From positions 14,176-78,175 of the forward strand of contig BNZI01000004.1 of the NCBI GenBank assembly GCA_026000945.1: DNA of 64,000 nucleotides, in the 5' to 3' direction. A program made the translations under genes and the position numbers. The notes under the pieces are model-generated. The model searched no databases. It saw only the letters and a list, made by a program, of their open reading frames with translations, and had not been told where the DNA came from. The stretch is from Clostridia bacterium. GTDB lineage: Bacteria; Bacillota; Clostridia; Lachnospirales; Lachnospiraceae. Shown here one piece after another: positions 19,582 through 27,954 of the stretch (positions are counted from its first letter, which is position 1; the number at the start of each line of letters is the position of its first letter).

Positions 19582-22500
19582 CTAAGCAAAATCTTCCTCA
19601 ATTAATCGCCACGCACTTTCTACACTATAGTATCTTTTCACATATTCTAATCCATTATTTGACATACTAGATAAAGTTTGTACATCTGAATATAAAGAAA
19701 GAATTTTCTCTGCCATTTGCATAGGTGAATCTATCACTTCCATGACACTTTCTGCCCCTAAAATACCTTCCGCTCCTACGGAAGTAGTCACGACTGGTAC
19801 ACCATAATAAAGTGCCTCAATGATTTTTCCTTTAACTCCCGCTCCATACCGTAAAGGTACAACAGACATACGGCACTCCTTATACAAGCGTTTCAATTCA
19901 TCTTCTGGAACATAACCCCTTACATGAATACCTTTTTGTCCATTCTCATGCTTTTCATCTAATTCTTCTATTTCTTTCGGCACTTGTGAACCAGCAATCA
20001 CCAAAGGAATTTCTTGCTCTCTAGAAATAAGAGGATAAATTTCTTTGCAAAACCATAACATAGCATCTTTATTTGGTAAATGGGTAAAACCACCAACAAA
20101 AAGCATTCCTTTTCTTTTTTCCATATCTTCTGCGAAAATATGTTCCTCACTAAAATGCTCAAAAATATAAGGTCTGATTGCCTTAACTGCCAAAGAAGCG
20201 TCAATCACTTCAATCGCTTTAATTTCAATAACAGACGGGTAATAAGAAATATCCATTTTAGATAATAACGCTAATTCCATTAACTTTATACTATCTGCAA
20301 ATTTTCTTTTTTCTTCATCACCTGTAAGTTTATATTCCCTATATTCTCTTAAAAAATGCAGATCATGTCCATAATAAATTAATTTTATCTGCGTATAATC
20401 TCTTAAATAATCTACATATTTTGAAGCAATATGCGGACGATTCAAATAAGCAAATTGAATAAAATCTTTATGCTGTTGTATCCAATCCCAAATACCCGAT
20501 TCATATTGCGCACCGTATAGGACTTCAATACCCATTTGTTGTAACTGTGTCGTGTACGGCTCTTCTTTTAAGTAGTTATCAGTAATAAATTTTACGATAA
20601 AACCTTTTTGTAAAAAAAGCTTTAAATACTGAAAAGTTGTCTTAGAACCTGCGTCTTGATCAAAGCGCGGCACGTAATGATCTACAAATAAAATAAATTT
20701 TTTCTTTCCCGCTCTTTCTTTTGCTAAAAAAAGATTAGCTTGCGGATCTGGAGGATACTGTTTTTCAAACTCATCTTTCCATTTTTCTACTAATTTTTTC
20801 GTATTTTCTACCTGATAAGCCTTTATTCCTGTTTCTTCATCTTTCCCATGAGAAATTCCCTCGTGATGAACCACCACAGACAAAGGTTGGTATACGACTT
20901 GTAAACCCTTTTTTCTCACAGAAAAGGCTAAATCTGAATCTTCACAATAAGCCGGCGCATAGCGTTCGTCAAAGCCGCCTATTTCTTCCCATAAATTTTT
21001 AGGAAGTAAAATGGAAGCCCCAGAAAGATAATCCACTTCTCGTACATAGTTATATTCTTCTTTAGTCGGATCATCACCTCGTCCGTAATTCCATCCGCTT
21101 CCATCACTCCATAAAATCCCTCCGGCTTCCTGCAATTTCCCGTCCGGATAGACTAGCTTAGAACCCACCATACCGATTTGACTATTGGATTCAATTAAAT
21201 CCACTAAAGATCTTAGCCAGTTTTCACAAACTTCGGTATCATTATTTAAAAATAGCAAATATTGACCTTTTGTCGCTTTCGCTGCTTCATTACAACTTTT
21301 TAAAAAACCAAGATTTTTCTCCCAATGTATAATCCTTACATTTTTCGTATAACGTTCTAAATCTTTTGTTGCATCATCAGAACAATCGTCCGCCACGACC
21401 ACTTCATAAGAAATATTTTTCGTATTCTTTAAAATAGACAAAAGACAAGCATAAGTATAATGAATTTGGTTATAGACCGGAATGATAATACTTACTTTTG
21501 GTTTTTCCTCAATAGAAAATTCCAAAACACCATGTTCCAAATATCCGGAACCAATATTAAAATCACCTTGAATTTTATTTCTGCCTTCTTCCGATAAATA
21601 TAACTTGGTGCTTTTGATCGGGTGCAAAAGACTTTTCTTGGTATAACTTAAAAATTTTCTTTTCTTTGAACCAACTGGCAAAACATTACTCATCTGCTCT
21701 TTCACGGTTTGTTTTGCTTTACTACTTAATGATTCATGTTCTTTATAATACTCAATTTGTTGTTTTTGTTCCTCTGACTTTGTATTTAAGTCTAAAATCA
21801 TACTTTCTAAATTTTGTACATGGTTTTGCGTTAAACGGTATTTCTCCTGTACTTGACGCAATTGATAATTTCTTTCTTTTACTTCTGCTTGCAGTTCCAA
21901 TATTCTTTCTAGCTGTTCTTGTATTTTCCCTTCCGCTTTTTGTAAATCAGAAAAATAACTTTTTTCTTGTGCATATTTTACTAAGTAAGCATCTTCTCTA
22001 CCTAAGCCATGAACATACTCTTGAAAATGATTCTCCATATCTTGATAGAGATCTAACTTTTCTAGAGAGATACCAAATTCAGCTAAAAATTCTAGCATAC
22101 TATCATATTTTAAAATGTCCTGGTAATGCAAGTAAAAATAATATAGCATCCGGTAAGTGATAAATTCAACTGGTATAGGGAAAGGGAATACCCATTCATA
22201 GTCTAAACAAATAAATCCATCTCCCGCCACTAAAATATTATCAAATAAACAATCAATATTAGATATTTTCAGTGCAGGCGTATCAGGGGGAAATACCTGT
22301 TCTCCAAATACCTGTACAAAATGCTCACTCAAGGAAAAATTTACTTGATATTCTTTTTTAACATCAAAAATAAGATGCAAGACACTGCGAAGATTTTGTA
22401 AAAACTCCTTGGGGTTTTGCGTTTGGATATTTTCATACAGACAATGAGATAAAAGCTTTCCTTCCACATAAGGGTATCTCATCGCCCCATCATATAAAGA

Positions 22501-22701
22501 AGGCTTTAACAATTCAATATTTTCATTGCAATTTTTCATTTTTTCATATTTAATTGCAAATGACTGTATATGCACTTTTCCGATTTCATGTAAAGCTGCT
22601 TTTTCTACATAAATAACCCCATTTTCTTCATATATAGTCGTTTTTAATTGAAATTGTTTTTTACGCATTTTGTTGTATTTTACAAATTTAATTTGTTGCA
22701 T
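19582..22701 (-). CDS. Large fusion: kinase-like domain, coiled coil, GT2 and GT4 glycosyltransferases
   Basis: A 1039-residue protein with no signal peptide. Residues 1-245 are a kinase/phosphotransferase-like domain: a lysine strand near FAIKYEK, a catalytic-loop pattern NIDCLFDN (D150, N155, as in HxDxxxxN) and LDYEW (D167) in place of DFG. Residues 250-330 are a heptad-rich coiled coil. Residues 400-640 are a GT2 domain (VSIIIPVYNQ, DDCSDD, NNDTE, acceptor-side ED at 587-588). Residues 665-1039 are a GT-B domain with VPLRYGAGVKGKIIEALYYG. It lies 25 bases after a methyltransferase and next to Wzt/Wzm. The MT-kinase-coiled-coil order matches WbdD, the chain-terminating protein of O9a-type O-antigens. 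A terminating or length-setting role is inference; the glycosyltransferase role is well supported. Confidence 0.85.
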   Translation of the reverse strand: MQQIKFVKYNKMRKKQFQLKTTIYEENGVIYVEKAALHEIGKVHIQSFAIKYEKMKNCNENIELLKPSLYDGAMRYPYVEGKLLSHCLYENIQTQNPKEFLQNLRSVLHLIFDVKKEYQVNFSLSEHFVQVFGEQVFPPDTPALKISNIDCLFDNILVAGDGFICLDYEWVFPFPIPVEFITYRMLYYFYLHYQDILKYDSMLEFLAEFGISLEKLDLYQDMENHFQEYVHGLGREDAYLVKYAQEKSYFSDLQKAEGKIQEQLERILELQAEVKERNYQLRQVQEKYRLTQNHVQNLESMILDLNTKSEEQKQQIEYYKEHESLSSKAKQTVKEQMSNVLPVGSKKRKFLSYTKKSLLHPIKSTKLYLSEEGRNKIQGDFNIGSGYLEHGVLEFSIEEKPKVSIIIPVYNQIHYTYACLLSILKNTKNISYEVVVADDCSDDATKDLERYTKNVRIIHWEKNLGFLKSCNEAAKATKGQYLLFLNNDTEVCENWLRSLVDLIESNSQIGMVGSKLVYPDGKLQEAGGILWSDGSGWNYGRGDDPTKEEYNYVREVDYLSGASILLPKNLWEEIGGFDERYAPAYCEDSDLAFSVRKKGLQVVYQPLSVVVHHEGISHGKDEETGIKAYQVENTKKLVEKWKDEFEKQYPPDPQANLFLAKERAGKKKFILFVDHYVPRFDQDAGSKTTFQYLKLFLQKGFIVKFITDNYLKEEPYTTQLQQMGIEVLYGAQYESGIWDWIQQHKDFIQFAYLNRPHIASKYVDYLRDYTQIKLIYYGHDLHFLREYREYKLTGDEEKRKFADSIKLMELALLSKMDISYYPSVIEIKAIEVIDASLAVKAIRPYIFEHFSEEHIFAEDMEKRKGMLFVGGFTHLPNKDAMLWFCKEIYPLISREQEIPLVIAGSQVPKEIEELDEKHENGQKGIHVRGYVPEDELKRLYKECRMSVVPLRYGAGVKGKIIEALYYGVPVVTTSVGAEGILGAESVMEVIDSPMQMAEKILSLYSDVQTLSSMSNNGLEYVKRYYSVESAWRLIEEDFA

Positions 22702-22726
22702 AAATCCTCCGGCTTCCCCCTTTTTT

Positions 22727-23635
22727 CTACATTGTACTAAAAATCAAAAAGGAATTCGCAAAATATTCAAATTGTCCATCTTCACATAACTGCTTGTATA
22801 CTGCTTCTTCATTGAATAACTGGTATCTTTTCCGATCATAAGTCACACTAACATTTCCAATATCCCCTTTTTGAGGTAAATACTGCTCTGAATACACAGT
22901 ATCCGGCAATTTGTAATCTGGCAAAGGATAATAGAAAGTGTTTTTTTGAAAACCACCTTGCTTTAATAACTTACAAATTTCTGGTTTCGATAAAGTACGT
23001 ACATGTGACGTAGTCGGATAATTTTCTATACTTTCAAAAAACTTCCCTGTATGGTCTTCTGCCGCTCCTGAAAAATATTTTAAACCAAACTTATTTTCTA
23101 TTGCAATGATTAATGTCCCTTGAGGCTTTAAGTAACTTTTAGCTAAGTCCAGCATTTTTAAAAAAGGCTCTTCTCCCGTACTCATATAACTTGGTGCATA
23201 TTCTAAAACACCGATAAGTGTAACAAAATCAAATTTTTCTTCCAAGTGAACATCTTCTAGATTTCCTACCATAATTTCTAAGTTCTGATATTTTCCATGA
23301 CGCAAGGCATTAATACTAGAACGTCTTTTTGATAAATCAATACCTACTACCCGCTGTAATTTCCGGCAAAATAGACCCGTCAATGCTCCACAACCTGATC
23401 CAATTTCTAATAAAGTTCCGGATTTAGGAAAATCAAACCACTCTAATAAATTTTCCCTCATATCCGAAAGATGATACAAAATTGCCCATTCTGAATTCTT
23501 TTTGACCACTTCATCTAAACTATCCGGATATTTTTTGCACAGCTCCATCAGCTGTTCTTCTACATCCCCATCGCTATAAATATCTTCCCCTGGATAAAAT
23601 GTTAAGTTCAATACTTTTTGGATATACTCTTCCAT
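22727..23635 (-). CDS. SAM-dependent methyltransferase in the polysaccharide cluster
   Basis: A 302-residue class I methyltransferase. SAM-binding motif I is LLEIGSGCGALTG (residues 75-87), with acidic D100 ending the next strand in VVGIDLSKRR, followed by EKFDFVTLIGVLEY and LIIAIENKFGLKYFSG. The NKFGLKYFSGA signature is common in methyltransferases beside glycan-export genes. The ATG follows GAGGG with 7 bases. It lies between wzt and the kinase-like fusion protein with gaps of about 15 and 25 bases, clearly in one operon. Capping of the glycan's non-reducing end by methylation (possibly of a phosphate added by the neighbouring kinase-like domain) is the attractive hypothesis; internal sugar methylation is the alternative. 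Confidence 0.85.
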   Translation of the reverse strand: MEEYIQKVLNLTFYPGEDIYSDGDVEEQLMELCKKYPDSLDEVVKKNSEWAILYHLSDMRENLLEWFDFPKSGTLLEIGSGCGALTGLFCRKLQRVVGIDLSKRRSSINALRHGKYQNLEIMVGNLEDVHLEEKFDFVTLIGVLEYAPSYMSTGEEPFLKMLDLAKSYLKPQGTLIIAIENKFGLKYFSGAAEDHTGKFFESIENYPTTSHVRTLSKPEICKLLKQGGFQKNTFYYPLPDYKLPDTVYSEQYLPQKGDIGNVSVTYDRKRYQLFNEEAVYKQLCEDGQFEYFANSFLIFSTM

Positions 23636-23649
23636 TCTCCTACCCTCAT

Positions 23650-24978
23650 CTATTCTAGTATTACCCTAACTTGTGAATCCATATCAAAAATACCAACAGT
23701 ATTTTTATTGGAAATAACTGTAATATTTAAAATGTCATAAAGTCTTTGTAAAACAACAAACTTCCCCTCTTCAAAACCCGTGCATCCTAAAGAAATGAGA
23801 TACTCTCCTCCTTGAAGCTGCATTTTTTGTGTAAAAGATACGATATAACAAGAACCTTTTTCCACTTTTTCAAGCTGTTTTTCTTCAATAAGTGTATTTG
23901 TTCCTGAAATTTCTGTTCCCATCTTATCTTTAATCGTAAAAGCAAAAATAGGAGAAACAAAATTTTCATGAAAATGCACTTTCATTTTAACGGTAAACTC
24001 TTCATTTTTCATTACCAAATTTGTAATTTCTTCATTTTCATTGAAAAGAGCAAAATCAATAATTTCTCCTCTACCATCCCCATAAGGTTTGACTTGCCTA
24101 TTCCAATTGATTTCTTCTTTCCACAATAAATTTTGGATATTTTTCTCATTTTTCTTAGAAAACGTAGGTTCTTTTTTCAAGCTAGCCTGTGACAGAGATA
24201 ATTGTTCTTCCCAATTTTTATTTTGCTCTTGTTGTTGATCTGGATCATACTGATTGACTAATATTTTTTTATAAACATCTACTACTTCTTTTGGGCTGGC
24301 ATCCATCACCAGTTTCCCTTGATTAAATAAAATCGTGCGATGACAATATTTTAAAATACTACCCATATCATGAGTCACCATTAAAATAGTTGTTCCAGAT
24401 TTTCGGATTTCTTCCATGCGTTTATAACATTTTGCTTGAAAAAAAACATCACCTACGGATAAGGCTTCGTCTACAATTAAAATCTCTGGTTCTACATTGA
24501 TCGCTAAAGCAAAAGCCAAACGTACAAACATACCACTAGAATACGTTTTGACCGGCTGATGTACAAATTCTCCAATATCAGCAAAATCCAAAATTTCCGG
24601 CAACTTTTTGGTCATCTCTTGCTTACGGTAGCCCATCATTGTACCATTCATATAAATATTTTCTACGCCAGTATAATCCATATTAAAACCTGCGCCAAGC
24701 TCCAAAAGGGCGGAAATCTTTCCTTGTATTTTTACTTCTCCATTTGTAGGAGAAAGTACACCGGTAATAATCTTTAAAATCGTAGATTTACCTGCTCCAT
24801 TCGTACCAATAATGCCTACTGTTTCCCCTTTTTTAATTTGAAAGGAAATATCTTGCAAAGCATAAAAATCCTGATGATAAGAACGCCTAGAAAACTGCAA
24901 GGATTCCTTCAAACGGTCGATCGGCTTATGATATAGCTGATAAACCTTGTTTACTTGGCTTACCTGTATGGCATACAT
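23650..24978 (-). CDS. wzt: Polysaccharide ABC transporter ATP-binding protein with C-terminal glycan-recognition domain
   Basis: The nucleotide-binding half of a Wzm/Wzt exporter, 442 residues. Walker A is GTNGAGKST (58-66), the signature is YSSGM (146-150), Walker B is ILIVDEA, and the switch histidine lies in VTHDMG. This ATPase part resembles TagH and Wzt. Residues about 290-440 form a Wzt_C-type beta-sandwich (RGEIIDFALFNENEE ... FAFTIKDKMGTEISGTNT), which in O9a-type systems binds the capped end of the glycan before export. The presence of this domain, absent from simple TagH-like ATPases, argues for a chain-terminated glycan. AAGGAG precedes the ATG. The permease lies 90 bases upstream. 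Confidence 0.92.
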   Translation of the reverse strand: MYAIQVSQVNKVYQLYHKPIDRLKESLQFSRRSYHQDFYALQDISFQIKKGETVGIIGTNGAGKSTILKIITGVLSPTNGEVKIQGKISALLELGAGFNMDYTGVENIYMNGTMMGYRKQEMTKKLPEILDFADIGEFVHQPVKTYSSGMFVRLAFALAINVEPEILIVDEALSVGDVFFQAKCYKRMEEIRKSGTTILMVTHDMGSILKYCHRTILFNQGKLVMDASPKEVVDVYKKILVNQYDPDQQQEQNKNWEEQLSLSQASLKKEPTFSKKNEKNIQNLLWKEEINWNRQVKPYGDGRGEIIDFALFNENEEITNLVMKNEEFTVKMKVHFHENFVSPIFAFTIKDKMGTEISGTNTLIEEKQLEKVEKGSCYIVSFTQKMQLQGGEYLISLGCTGFEEGKFVVLQRLYDILNITVISNKNTVGIFDMDSQVRVILE

Positions 24979-25068
24979 TTTTTACTCCTTAATCAAGTAT
25001 TACGAAAATCGATCATCAGCTGAAACTTAAGTCAGCAGTTAATTTGAGACAGAAAAATTCTTAACAGG

Positions 25069-25878
25069 TTAAAGTACATCAGAAAAATGCGGTTTCATCT
25101 TCATAAATAAACGATATCCCACAGTAAATAACACAACAACAACGCCCCAAAAGTAAAGGGCCAACAAAGGTCTTTCCCAAAATGCCTTGCCTAAAAGCAT
25201 ACTTTCCCGATACCCGTTCATAAAATAGTAACTTGGATTAAACTTTACCACTGCTTGCAATACTGGATAAAAAGAACGTCCCTCAAACATATCTAAATTC
25301 CACATAATTGGGATTAGCCACATGCCGAATTGTAAAATAATACTGATAATCTGCTGTATATCTCGAAAAAAAGCATAAACTGCACTACTTAAATACACAA
25401 TCGCCAAAGAAAACATACTTGCCGCAAAGCTATAATAAAGTATACCTAACCAATAAAGCGAAGGAACTACCTGATAAAGAAAAAAAGTGATTAGCATAAT
25501 CAGAATAAAAATAACATGCACGAAATAAGCTGAAAATAATTTAATTAACGGCAATACTTCGATAGGAAAAACCACTTTTTTTACCAAATAATGGTATTCA
25601 TGCAAACATCCTACTCCTACATTCAAGCTATCACTTAAAAAAAACCAAGGAATCATCCCAGAAACTAACCAAAGCACATAAGGAATTCCTTCATAGGGGG
25701 CCGGGCTACGAAAACCCACCCCAAAAATCAAAACATAAATCAAAATCGTCACTAAAGGCTGAATAAATTTCCACGCCAAACCAAAATATGAACCTACAAA
25801 CTGCTTACGAAAATCTGATTTTGATAATTCCCAGATCATCTGTCCATGTTTTTTTACTGCTCTCCCCAAAGACAACAT
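25069..25878 (-). CDS. wzm: Polysaccharide ABC transporter permease
   Basis: The membrane half of the exporter, 269 residues, with an ABC-2 type core of about six membrane helices. The N-terminal SDFRKQFVGSYFGLAWKFIQP and the segment MIPWFFLSDSLNVGVGCLHEYHYLVKKVVFPIEVLP are characteristic of Wzm/TagG/KpsM permeases. It should move lipid-linked glycan across the cytoplasmic membrane together with the adjacent Wzt. Its ATG has AAGGAG five bases upstream and follows rfbC by about ten bases, so rfbC, wzm, wzt, the methyltransferase and the large fusion gene are probably one transcript. Confidence 0.92.
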   Translation of the reverse strand: MLSLGRAVKKHGQMIWELSKSDFRKQFVGSYFGLAWKFIQPLVTILIYVLIFGVGFRSPAPYEGIPYVLWLVSGMIPWFFLSDSLNVGVGCLHEYHYLVKKVVFPIEVLPLIKLFSAYFVHVIFILIMLITFFLYQVVPSLYWLGILYYSFAASMFSLAIVYLSSAVYAFFRDIQQIISIILQFGMWLIPIMWNLDMFEGRSFYPVLQAVVKFNPSYYFMNGYRESMLLGKAFWERPLLALYFWGVVVVLFTVGYRLFMKMKPHFSDVL

Positions 25879-25887
25879 CAGCTCTCC

Positions 25888-26442
25888 TTATTCACGTGGC
25901 AAATCGGATAATTTTCCCCATTTCTGGTCTTTTTCAGAAATGAGCAAAGTCATTCCCTCTAAAACAGGCCACTGTATATTAACTTCTGGATCATCAAACG
26001 CCAGTCCACCTTCGTCATTCGGATGATAAAAATCCGTACACTTATAAGCAAATTCAGCTGTCTTAGATAAGACCAAAAATCCGTGAGCAAATCCTGGAGG
26101 GATATAAAATTGCTTTTGGTTTTCAGCAGACAAAATCACTCCAAAATGCTGTCCATAGGTCCGTGAATTTGGGCGTAAATCTACAGCTACATCATAGACT
26201 TCTCCAGAAATTACTCGAACTAATTTCCCTTGTGGAAATTTTTTTTGAAAATGTAAGCCCCTTAACACTCCATAAGCAGACATAGACTGATTATCCTGTA
26301 CAAAATGTGCAGTTAGACCTAATTCCTGATATTTTTGTTCATGATAAGTTTCTAAAAAATACCCCCGTTCATCACGGTAAATTGTGGGTTCAATGACGAG
26401 TAAACCCTCTATATCATTTCTACTAACTCGAATATTTGACAT
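25888..26442 (-). CDS. rfbC: dTDP-4-dehydrorhamnose 3,5-epimerase
   Basis: A 184-residue cupin epimerase, third enzyme of dTDP-L-rhamnose synthesis. Recognised by YRDERGYFLETYHEQKY, the QDNQSMSAYGVLRGLHFQ stretch containing the catalytic His, VRVISGEVYDVAVDLR and YIPPGFAHGFLVLS. Length and motifs are typical. No rfbA, rfbB or rfbD appears in the window, so either those lie elsewhere or this enzyme serves a related dTDP-sugar. The nearby rhamnosyltransferase-like GT2 supports rhamnose. It is the first gene of the wzm-wzt operon, directly downstream (in transcription) of a MITE-like element. Confidence 0.93.
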   Translation of the reverse strand: MSNIRVSRNDIEGLLVIEPTIYRDERGYFLETYHEQKYQELGLTAHFVQDNQSMSAYGVLRGLHFQKKFPQGKLVRVISGEVYDVAVDLRPNSRTYGQHFGVILSAENQKQFYIPPGFAHGFLVLSKTAEFAYKCTDFYHPNDEGGLAFDDPEVNIQWPVLEGMTLLISEKDQKWGKLSDLPRE

Positions 26443-26526
26443 ATTACTTTATCTCCATTAAATTTATTCCGTCAAAGGAAAATCTTTAGCTATTATAAAG
26501 GTTTAGCCTTTTCTTGTAAAGCTAGG

Positions 26527-26833
26527 ACGTATTTACACTACCGCGAAGTGTCTATCTTTTGGATAGATTTTGTGCTGGTCTGTATTTAAAGCCTGTTTTC
26601 ATATCTCCCTTACGGAAGAATATTGGTCTATTTTCCCTTCTATGGTTCCTTAAATGCCTTGAAATACTTCTAGTATTCCAGCTCACCTCTTGGTGTAGGA
26701 AAAAACTATACACAAATACTCCTTGCCCGAAAATACTAAATAAGCTCTTGATTTTCTTGAAATACGCATGCTTGTCTGAAAAAATTTGCCTTGCAGGCAA
26801 AAATCCGGGCATTTCGAACAATAAGAACACTCC
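26527..26833 (-). mobile_element. MITE-like element, about 307 bp (inverted copy)
   Basis: Ends resemble those of the copy at 34931-35243: ACGTATTTACACTAC at 26527-26541 against GCGTATTCACACTAC there, and a degenerate AGTGTTC end near 26833. The interior (26601-26700, minus strand) carries the shared core with GAGGTGA, GTATTTCAAGG, CACCGTAGRAGGGAAAATAGACCA-like sequence and TTCTTCCGTAAG. It has no convincing gene. It fills the gap between the GT2 gene and rfbC together with about 80 bases of unremarkable flank. Confidence 0.6.
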
Positions 26834-26852
26834 CTAGAGATTGAATTAAGCG

Positions 26853-27788
26853 TTATTCTTTGTTCCAATATTCTTTGTTCATACTTAATGCTCGAACCCA
26901 TTTAGTCGGCAAACGCCGGTATTCCTTGCCCAAGCGATATCCTAAGTATTTTGCCCCAGTTTGAGCAACCAACGGAAAAATTTCTTGAACATAGCCATTT
27001 TTTATACAGCCTCTTAAAACATCAAGCACATATTTCTTTCCCTCATCTTCGGAAGATACAGAAGAAAAAATACTTGCATATTCGGCTTGTGATACGCCAA
27101 TATCAAAATTTCTCATGAATTGCTCTTTTAGCGTGTATTGATGAAAATGTCGCACTTTCGCTTTAGCACAATAAGCAATGCGATATCCTGCTTGAACCGC
27201 TTTCGCCGCAAATAACATATCTTCATTAAAAATTGTTTTTTCCGGAAACCCCTGTAATTCTTCCCAAACCTCTTTGCGATACATTGCACAAGCATTAGAA
27301 GCAAAAAACGTCTTGATTCCCAAACGAGATAAATCTTTTTTACTTTTATTCTGACTCTTTTTCGGATAATTAAATAAACGACTATTTTTTTCTAAAAAAC
27401 TTGCTTCTTTTCCCGCAATTTGCCTAGCATAAGAAATTGCCGTTCGTTTTTCTCCTTTTAAAAAAGGCTGGATCAATTCTTCAACTAAATAAGGATTTAC
27501 TGGAACAGCATCCTGTGTCATCAACAAAACCAAATCTGTACGACTAAGCCCTACGCCTAAATTTCTTGTCCCTCCATGATCGAAATCTTCTTTGCGAAGA
27601 TGCCTAAGATAAACATTTGGAAAAACTCTTTTAATTTTCTCTTTTAACTTCGCCTTTTCAAAATATTTCTCTTCTGTATTCATTAAAATTAATTGATGAA
27701 TCGGATAAGTTTGTTTAGCTAAATTTAAGATTAAAGTTTCAAATCTTTTATCCGGTTTGTATGTAGGAATAATTACACTAACCTGCAC
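26853..27788 (-). CDS. Rhamnosyltransferase-like GT2 glycosyltransferase
   Basis: A 311-residue cytoplasmic glycosyltransferase that should add a sugar, plausibly rhamnose, to the growing lipid-linked glycan. The GT-A family 2 features are VSVIIPTYKPDKRF at the N-terminus, the FDHGGTRNLGVGLS substrate loop, the LLMTQDAVPVN strand in the DxD position, and FNEDMLFAAKAVQAGYRIAY with the catalytic acidic pair. The FDHGGTRN...MTQDA combination is typical of rhamnosyltransferases. The start is GTG at 27788 with AAAGGAG seven to eight bases upstream. A MITE separates it from rfbC and a DnaA-box cluster lies upstream, so it may be in its own transcription unit. Confidence 0.87.
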   Translation of the reverse strand: MQVSVIIPTYKPDKRFETLILNLAKQTYPIHQLILMNTEEKYFEKAKLKEKIKRVFPNVYLRHLRKEDFDHGGTRNLGVGLSRTDLVLLMTQDAVPVNPYLVEELIQPFLKGEKRTAISYARQIAGKEASFLEKNSRLFNYPKKSQNKSKKDLSRLGIKTFFASNACAMYRKEVWEELQGFPEKTIFNEDMLFAAKAVQAGYRIAYCAKAKVRHFHQYTLKEQFMRNFDIGVSQAEYASIFSSVSSEDEGKKYVLDVLRGCIKNGYVQEIFPLVAQTGAKYLGYRLGKEYRRLPTKWVRALSMNKEYWNKE

Positions 27789-27850
27789 TGTATTCTCCTT
27801 TTTCTTTGCGGCAAAATATCTTCCTCAACGGAAATTGAAAAAAATTGAGT

Positions 27851-27954
27851 TATCCATTGAGTTATCCACAATATTTAACTTATTTCTGTGGATTTTGTGG
27901 ATAAAGTAAAATAAATTAATCAATTATTGTGGATAAGTCGCTTTTTATCAACAG
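27851..27954. promoter_or_regulatory. Cluster of DnaA boxes
   Basis: Three perfect matches to TTATCCACA (27863-27871 plus; 27897-27905 and 27929-27937 as TGTGGATAA) and three near matches (TTATCCATT 27851-27859; TGTGGATTT 27888-27896; TTATCAACA 27946-27954) lie within about 105 bases of the flippase-GT2 gap. The density is far above chance. dnaA and dnaN are not nearby, so this may be a titration or regulatory site rather than the replication origin. Confidence 0.65.

Noticed and set aside
26552..26837. Open frames of about 92 codons on both strands
   Set aside because: They lie wholly within the MITE-like element and are not kept in the other copies, which have stops and shifts.
27851..27954. 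Chromosomal replication origin
   Set aside because: DnaA boxes cluster here, but dnaA, dnaN, gyrB or rpmH are absent and a second cluster exists 17 kb away.
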